64,000 bases of DNA from JAIBAJ01 sp965284645 (GTDB lineage Bacteria; Bacteroidota; Bacteroidia; JAIBAJ01), in NCBI GenBank assembly GCA_965284645.1, contig OZ260106.1:62001-126000 (forward strand), given 5' to 3'. Positions 59,746 to 64,000 of this stretch are shown here, one piece after another. The notes beneath the pieces are model-generated. The model searched no databases. It saw nothing but the letters and a program-made list of their open reading frames with translations, and was not told the DNA's origin. The first letter of the stretch is position 1, and the number at the start of each line of letters is the position of its first letter. The translations under genes and the position numbers were made by a program.

Positions 59746-60513
59746 TTAGAAGAAGGATTGAGGTAAAATATGCAATCGGTGGAGGATAAAAGTATCCATA
59801 AAAACATTCATCAGGTAATGAATGAGCATGCCGTACCAAATGGAATTGAAACGAATGGAAACATAGCCAAAAACGGGACCGAACAAGGCTGCCATCAGCA
59901 CCTCAGTACCCGGTTTACCGATATGAAAAGCGGTGGTGAGCAAGGTTTGGATAAGGAGAATGGAAATGATTTCTTTGGTGCCCGGTTTGGGACTGAGCCA
60001 GCCAAATTGAAGAAAGCCACGAAACATGCTTTCATAAGCGAAAAAGTAGAAGAAGTAGGAAATCTGATAAAGGAGAAAGGTAAACCAGGAAACACCGATG
60101 AGTTTGGAAAGTGGATATTCAGCTTGCAAAACAGGCTCAGCTGATGAAAACCAGGTTGAGGCCAAAACCAGAGGATAAATAATCAAACAGATTTTTATGG
60201 CCGTACTATCGTTGGTATGTCGCCAAACAAGCTGCTGGAAATCAAGGTTTAAAATCCTTTTAGTAATTAAATAGGGCAGAAGAATAAACCAGAAAACAGT
60301 AAGGGCAAACTGAAAATAATATTGAAGCAGGTCGAGCCGGGGCGATTGGAAACCACCGAAAAGAAAATGGAAGAACACCAAGTCTTTGGAATAGGCTTGT
60401 TGGTTTTGATACCACAGGGCTGTAATCCAATAGCCTAGGGTAATCAGCAAGGAGGAAATCAATACAATCCATTTTTGTTTTACTTGGCCGGAAGAGCTTC
60501 CTTGAAATTCCAT
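59746..60513 (-). CDS. CPBP family intramembrane protease
   Basis: 255 residues, eight hydrophobic segments. The motifs of the CPBP (Rce1-like) family are visible in order: FAYESMFRGFLQFG near residue 150 with E-x-x-x-R, though the first Glu of EExxxR is a Tyr here; FHIGKPGTE near 190 with the second-motif His; and HYLMNVFMD near 233. It probably retains fold and maybe function as a membrane peptidase. Co-transcribed with the epimerase downstream (3 bp). Confidence 0.78.
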   Translation of the reverse strand: MEFQGSSSGQVKQKWIVLISSLLITLGYWITALWYQNQQAYSKDLVFFHFLFGGFQSPRLDLLQYYFQFALTVFWFILLPYLITKRILNLDFQQLVWRHTNDSTAIKICLIIYPLVLASTWFSSAEPVLQAEYPLSKLIGVSWFTFLLYQISYFFYFFAYESMFRGFLQFGWLSPKPGTKEIISILLIQTLLTTAFHIGKPGTEVLMAALFGPVFGYVSIRFNSIWYGMLIHYLMNVFMDTFILHRLHILPQSFF

Positions 60514-60605
60514 GGGCTAAAAATAGAAGGAAAACACTTGTTGGAATTGGATTAGGATAGATTTAACTTTTGGCTAAATCCTTTGGAGTATCCTTGCCAA
60601 GAACT

Positions 60606-61553
60606 TTACATGTCCATTACAAAGAGCTCCGAATACAGACCATCATAACCAAGGTTTGAAACTGATTTAGAAAAGAACATTTGTCGGGAATGGTTAAACT
60701 CAGAAACTAAACCATAAGCAGGTTTGAAGTTGAGCACCTGTTCTTTTTTTATACAGATGGCTGAGACCTGGAATAAGGGATACGCCAATGCTAAAAAGTC
60801 TTTCAAATTGGCCAAAAGGAATGCATAGTTGTCGCAGTAATGAATTTCCTTACACACCATGGTTTTAGAAAAGGCATCCAATCGGAGGAATTTTCGCAAA
60901 GCCCAATCTAGATAACCTATCCATCTGTTGGTAATGAATTTCCGCCGTTGTCCTTTGATATCTTTCAGTACAAGGAAGGCTGTTTGATTTCCTTTTTTGA
61001 AAAGCAACAAATCGCAATGAAAGGCTTGATGATCGTTGAAAATACGAAGAGATTCACCAGTTAAATTTTGAGCAATTTCATTTTTATCTGAAAGTAGGGT
61101 AAAAGCGGAGTTCTTTCCCAAAAATGGACTTTTCCAGAAAATAACCCGATGGTCGAGTAAATCACGAAATCCATTGGATTTGTACATACTGTAGAGACTC
61201 GGGATGGGCGTAATTGCTGTCAATGAAAAGTCGCCGAGGGATTGAAGGTATTGAACGATGCGGTGGGTAAGTTTTTGCCCGCGGTAATCCGAGTCGATGA
61301 TAAGGGTGGTGAGGTTGGCGAATATTTCTGGTTTTCCTTGAATGATGCGATCGCTAAAAACCAAACCTAAGTATGCGATTACTTTTCCTTCGTCTACAAT
61401 CATAACCCCACAAAAGTCGATGGAACAGGGCCAATGGAACTGAAATAACAAGGGAAACTTCTCTTTCAAGGCACCTGCGGTTTCAAACTTCTCCAGCAAG
61501 GGAAGAACTTGAGGATAATCGGAGGGGAAAACTTTTTTGAATTCGAGGGCCAT
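60606..61553 (-). CDS. GNAT-type acetyltransferase, long form
   Basis: 315 residues. The N-terminal half is a GNAT core: VMIVDEGKVIAYLGLVFSD near residue 50, then LTTLIIDSDYRGQKLTHRIV with the R-G-Q-K-L-T acetyl-CoA loop near 95. The C-terminal half (from about 150) is an extra domain with no family I know, seen in GNATs of this length that act on peptides or sugars. Substrate unknown. The gap 61554-61867 after it contains only a candidate promoter and AT-rich DNA. Confidence 0.75.
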   Translation of the reverse strand: MALEFKKVFPSDYPQVLPLLEKFETAGALKEKFPLLFQFHWPCSIDFCGVMIVDEGKVIAYLGLVFSDRIIQGKPEIFANLTTLIIDSDYRGQKLTHRIVQYLQSLGDFSLTAITPIPSLYSMYKSNGFRDLLDHRVIFWKSPFLGKNSAFTLLSDKNEIAQNLTGESLRIFNDHQAFHCDLLLFKKGNQTAFLVLKDIKGQRRKFITNRWIGYLDWALRKFLRLDAFSKTMVCKEIHYCDNYAFLLANLKDFLALAYPLFQVSAICIKKEQVLNFKPAYGLVSEFNHSRQMFFSKSVSNLGYDGLYSELFVMDM

Positions 61554-61749
61554 AACTGCAAAGGAATTGTGCTTTCAAAAGTCGGAATATTTTGATTTGT
61601 GCGAAGGGTTTTTATTTCTTATCATCCATTCATGCCAATTTGTTTTTAACTCCACTTCAAAAATATACTAATTCGTCGTAAAATTTTGCAAATCAATCGC
61701 TAATTAACAGAAAAAGAATACATTACCCTTTAAAGATAAGGATTTCACA

Positions 61750-61757
61750 TAATTTTG
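61750..61757 (+). promoter_or_regulatory. Candidate -7 box (TAATTTTG) of cytochrome/monooxygenase-like gene
   Basis: Perfect TAnnTTTG match, 110 bp before the ATG 61868. No -33 TTG at the usual spacing. The rest of the 314-bp gap shows nothing notable. Confidence 0.35.
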
Positions 61758-61867
61758 CAAGCTTAAGAGGAAGTGCAGATAGAGAATTAAAATTTCTAGC
61801 AAAAACTGGAAGTGATGTATGATTCTAGCTCAATTTCTTGATAGAATAGATAAGGACTTTTGGTTTT

Positions 61868-63127
61868 ATGAAGACTTGGCTTTGGGTGCTTTTGTTTACT
61901 TTCTTGGGGTACTCCTTTTCTTTTAGCCAGGCGCAAAAGGGTTGGACCCTTATTCAACAGAAATGCACTCCCTGCCATAAGAACAGTAGTTTTGCCCCCT
62001 TTGATTTTTCCAGTATTGAAGAGGTAAACAATTATTCAAAAACCATTGTTTTTTGTTTGAATGAAAACATCATGCCCTTATGGTTTGCCACATCCAAAAA
62101 CAGGCATTATTTCAATGAACGGGTTTTGTCTTATGCTGATAAAAGAGAAATTCTTCAGTGGTTTGACCAACTAGAACAAAAAGGAGTAGCCGCAATAAAG
62201 GCAGATCTGTTGCCTATTTCAGCCGCGGTAAACAATTTCCCTCCGCCCAATCATACCATTTCAACCACTAATTGGTACAAGTTCCAAGAACAATCGGATC
62301 AAGTGTTTTTAAATTTCAAAAAAAACGAGGTTCCAATTAAAGGATTTATTAAAGGGGCAACCATTCGCTATTCCGAAGAGAAGATCGTTCACCATGGAGT
62401 TGTATATGGTATCGATTCCACCAACAAACAGGTGAATCTCTTAGAGTCCACCTCCGGAGATTTCAAAGGGAATACTGTAGGCGATGTTACCTTAGGGGTT
62501 TATGCACCAGGCGTAAATTATGCCCTTTTGCCGGATGGATTTGCTTACGAAATTGGCAACATCAAAGGTCTCCTATTCGAAACCCATCTGCTGGGAACAC
62601 AAGAGGAAATCAAAGTGGAAGCCCATGCCGATTTATATTATTGTAAGGAGGAACAACCCAGGTTAGTGCAAACCATCAATTTGGCCAATTTAGAAGATAA
62701 AGGTCCAATTTTACCCAATACCGTAAAGACCTACCATGGCAAACATCTCCTAAAAGACTCCACTTCACTTTTGGCTTTGATGCCCCACATGCATAAAATA
62801 GCTGTGGCATTTAATTCCTATGCCGTAACACCTACCAACGACACCCTTGAACTGCTTAATTTAGCTAAATGGAGCTTTGAATGGCAGACTATCTATCGAC
62901 TCAACTCCATGTTGGTATTGCCGCCTAATACGGTTGTGCATTTCCAGGCAACATTTGACAACACCGAAACCAATTTGCAAAACCCATCCAATCCGCCACA
63001 AATAGTTTGGGTAAACCAAGGATGGTCCATCAAAAACGAAATGTTGATTTTTGGTTTGCAATATGTTAGCTACCAAAAAGGGGATGAAAACCATCCCTTG
63101 CATTGGGTAAGCCTTGAGCCCTTTTGA
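61868..63127 (+). CDS. c-type cytochrome fused to copper monooxygenase-like domain
   Basis: 419 residues. Signal peptide TWLWVLLFTFLGYSFSFS, cleavage near QAQKGW. One heme site CTPCHK (residue about 35) in a short cytochrome domain with NENIMPLWFATSKNRHYF. From about 130 a two-part beta domain follows that resembles the copper type II ascorbate-dependent monooxygenase (PHM) layout: KIVHHGVVYGIDS (HH), ALMPHMHKIAVAFNSY (H-x-H) near 300 and NQGWSIKNEMLIFGLQY at the end. The Cu-binding His sets (HH, HMH) and terminal Met are visible. Probably a periplasmic redox enzyme that receives electrons through the cytochrome. The substrate is unknown. A family B element begins right after the stop. Confidence 0.75.
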   Translation: MKTWLWVLLFTFLGYSFSFSQAQKGWTLIQQKCTPCHKNSSFAPFDFSSIEEVNNYSKTIVFCLNENIMPLWFATSKNRHYFNERVLSYADKREILQWFDQLEQKGVAAIKADLLPISAAVNNFPPPNHTISTTNWYKFQEQSDQVFLNFKKNEVPIKGFIKGATIRYSEEKIVHHGVVYGIDSTNKQVNLLESTSGDFKGNTVGDVTLGVYAPGVNYALLPDGFAYEIGNIKGLLFETHLLGTQEEIKVEAHADLYYCKEEQPRLVQTINLANLEDKGPILPNTVKTYHGKHLLKDSTSLLALMPHMHKIAVAFNSYAVTPTNDTLELLNLAKWSFEWQTIYRLNSMLVLPPNTVVHFQATFDNTETNLQNPSNPPQIVWVNQGWSIKNEMLIFGLQYVSYQKGDENHPLHWVSLEPF

Positions 63128-63298
63128 TTGAACCCAGATTACGCATTAGAAATGCATAAACGATTAACCAGTTGTAAATCAATTTGTATGGCCAAATTGA
63201 TAACAACTGCTATCCCGAAATTTCTTCGGGAGGGGTAAACCCAACTAAATCAAGTAGTTCGGATTAATAAATCCTCCTATTGATTAATTTGGGTTGAA
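63128..63298 (-). repeat. Family B MITE-like element, copy 5, with TTGAA target duplication
   Basis: Element 63133-63293 (161 bp), reverse, between TTGAA repeats, beginning one base after a stop codon. It has the extra hairpin TCCCGAAATTTCTTCGGGA also in copy 2. Confidence 0.87.
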
Positions 63299-63421
63299 AA
63301 TGAAAAGTTTGGAGAAATAGGATTCATTTATTCTTTGGAGAAAGGAGTGTTTGGTACTGGAAGGCCAAAAAATGTAGGGATCCGAGAAATTCAACAGACC
63401 AAAAAAAGAAAAAGGATATTA

Positions 63422-63465
63422 AAAAAAAATGCCTTTCAAAAGCTGGTAACAACGTTTTGAAAGGC
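63422..63465 (-). terminator. Intrinsic terminator of tRNA-Phe gene
   Basis: The perfect 11-bp stem GCCTTTCAAAA / TTTTGAAAGGC (63431-63465) is followed on the minus strand by a run of nine T (63422-63430). It lies 12 bp past the tRNA 3' end. Confidence 0.85.
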
Positions 63466-63476
63466 GATTTTTGAAG

Positions 63477-63549
63477 TGGTGTGGGAGGGAATCGAACCCC
63501 CGACACAAGGATTTTCAGTCCTTTGCTCTACCGACTGAGCTACCACACC
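63477..63549 (-). tRNA. tRNA-Phe (GAA)
   Basis: The minus strand folds into a cloverleaf: acceptor GGTGTGG / CCACACC, D-arm GCTC..GAGC with AGTCGGTAGA loop, anticodon stem AGGACTGAAAATCCTT with anticodon GAA, T-arm GGGGGTTCGATTCCC, discriminator A. No CCA is encoded. Length 73. Confidence 0.95.
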
Positions 63550-63651
63550 CCGTTTTTTAATTCGGGCTGCAAATGTAGAATTAATTCCGTTTAAATTGCA
63601 GACTGCCAAAAAAATATTTATTCCTCCCTCCTATTCCATCCAAAACCTTCC

Positions 63652-64000
63652 TTAATCTACTGAAAAATAATCCTTTCCTTGGTAAACGCCCGTCCGCTCC
63701 TTTTCTAACTGCATCAGAATATCATTGGCCAAACTGCTGGCCCCAAACCTAAACCACTCATTGCACAACCAAGCTTGCCCTAAAGTCTCCCTTACCATTA
63801 CCAAATACTGCAAAGCACCTTTGGCCGTACTAATTCCTCCCGCTGGTTTCATGCCTACCATTTTGCCCGTGGCTTCATAATAGTCACGAATGGCTTCCAA
63901 CATCACCAAGGTAACAGGTTGGGTGGCCGCCGGACTAATTTTCCCGGTGGACGTTTTAATAAAGTCAGCACCGGCATGCATGGCAATATCGCTGGCCCTA
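63652..64000 (-). CDS. deoC: Deoxyribose-phosphate aldolase, C-terminal part
   Basis: The C-terminal 115 residues are in the window; the start lies beyond the right edge. Motifs: GADFIKTSTGKISPAA with the Schiff-base Lys, then VGMKPAGGISTAKGALQY with the second active-site Lys of class I aldolases (TIM barrel). DeoC splits deoxyribose-5-phosphate into glyceraldehyde-3-phosphate and acetaldehyde. It is the end of the gene, with stop TAA at 63652-63654. It is 102 bp upstream of the tRNA-Phe gene and on the same strand. Confidence 0.9.
   Translation of the reverse strand, partial: RASDIAMHAGADFIKTSTGKISPAATQPVTLVMLEAIRDYYEATGKMVGMKPAGGISTAKGALQYLVMVRETLGQAWLCNEWFRFGASSLANDILMQLEKERTGVYQGKDYFSVD

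Overview
The window comes from a Bacteroidota chromosome; class and genus cannot be fixed from sequence alone. The signs are eight proteins with type IX secretion (T9SS) C-terminal sorting domains (six type A, two type B/CHU_C), SprB and PKD repeats, lipoproteins with short lipoboxes, Bacteroidota-only families (DUF5777, DUF6089-like, the MSEP-CTERM/exosortase K pair, a fused alpha/beta 2-oxoacid dehydrogenase E1), and promoters of the Bacteroidota type, TTG-19-TAnnTTTG, often relaxed here to TAnnTTnG.

Layout. 0-10 kb: a cut-off secreted protein, an NhaD antiporter, a ferredoxin/acyl-CoA reductase divergent pair, then a long minus-strand run of envelope genes (outer-membrane barrels, YceI, LEA-like lipoprotein, M50 protease, glycosyltransferase). 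10-27 kb: plus-strand lipoproteins, an EamA transporter, small DUF proteins, and a series of secreted T9SS proteins (PKD protein, arylsulfotransferase, hydrolase, beta-propeller). 27-34 kb: a minus-strand surface-protein block (collagen-like protein, 1213-residue SprB-repeat adhesin, TPR-like protein). 34-48 kb: a delta-60 repeat protein, a sulfur pair (TauE/SafE permease with an MBL-rhodanese fusion), Fic, secreted esterases and the E1 dehydrogenase. 47.5-52.2 kb: an S-box (SAM-I) riboswitch with terminator, a GxxExxY gene with a minisatellite, and methionine synthase metH. 52.8-56.2 kb: exosortase K with its single MSEP-CTERM substrate. 56.5-64 kb: short-chain dehydrogenases, a CPBP protease, GNAT, a cytochrome/monooxygenase-like protein, tRNA-Phe and the end of deoC.

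The least explained content is between the genes. Family A is a repeat of about 145 bp with eight copies (3272, 12097, 16272, 26343, 33961, 42994, 52361, 57685). The copies differ in sequence but keep three paired helices through compensatory changes, which is what a structured RNA, or a DNA element that folds, would show. Family B is a MITE-like element of 143-161 bp with six full copies (12351, 21703, 36870, 52631, 56337, 63133). Each full copy sits between perfect 5-bp direct repeats of the form TTNAA, and one copy has split a DUF1272 gene. A and B often share the same gap.

Two genes, metH and a UPF0158 gene, are each broken by one missing base in a short homopolymer. These may be assembly errors or real lesions. 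Edges of short elements may be off by a base or two.
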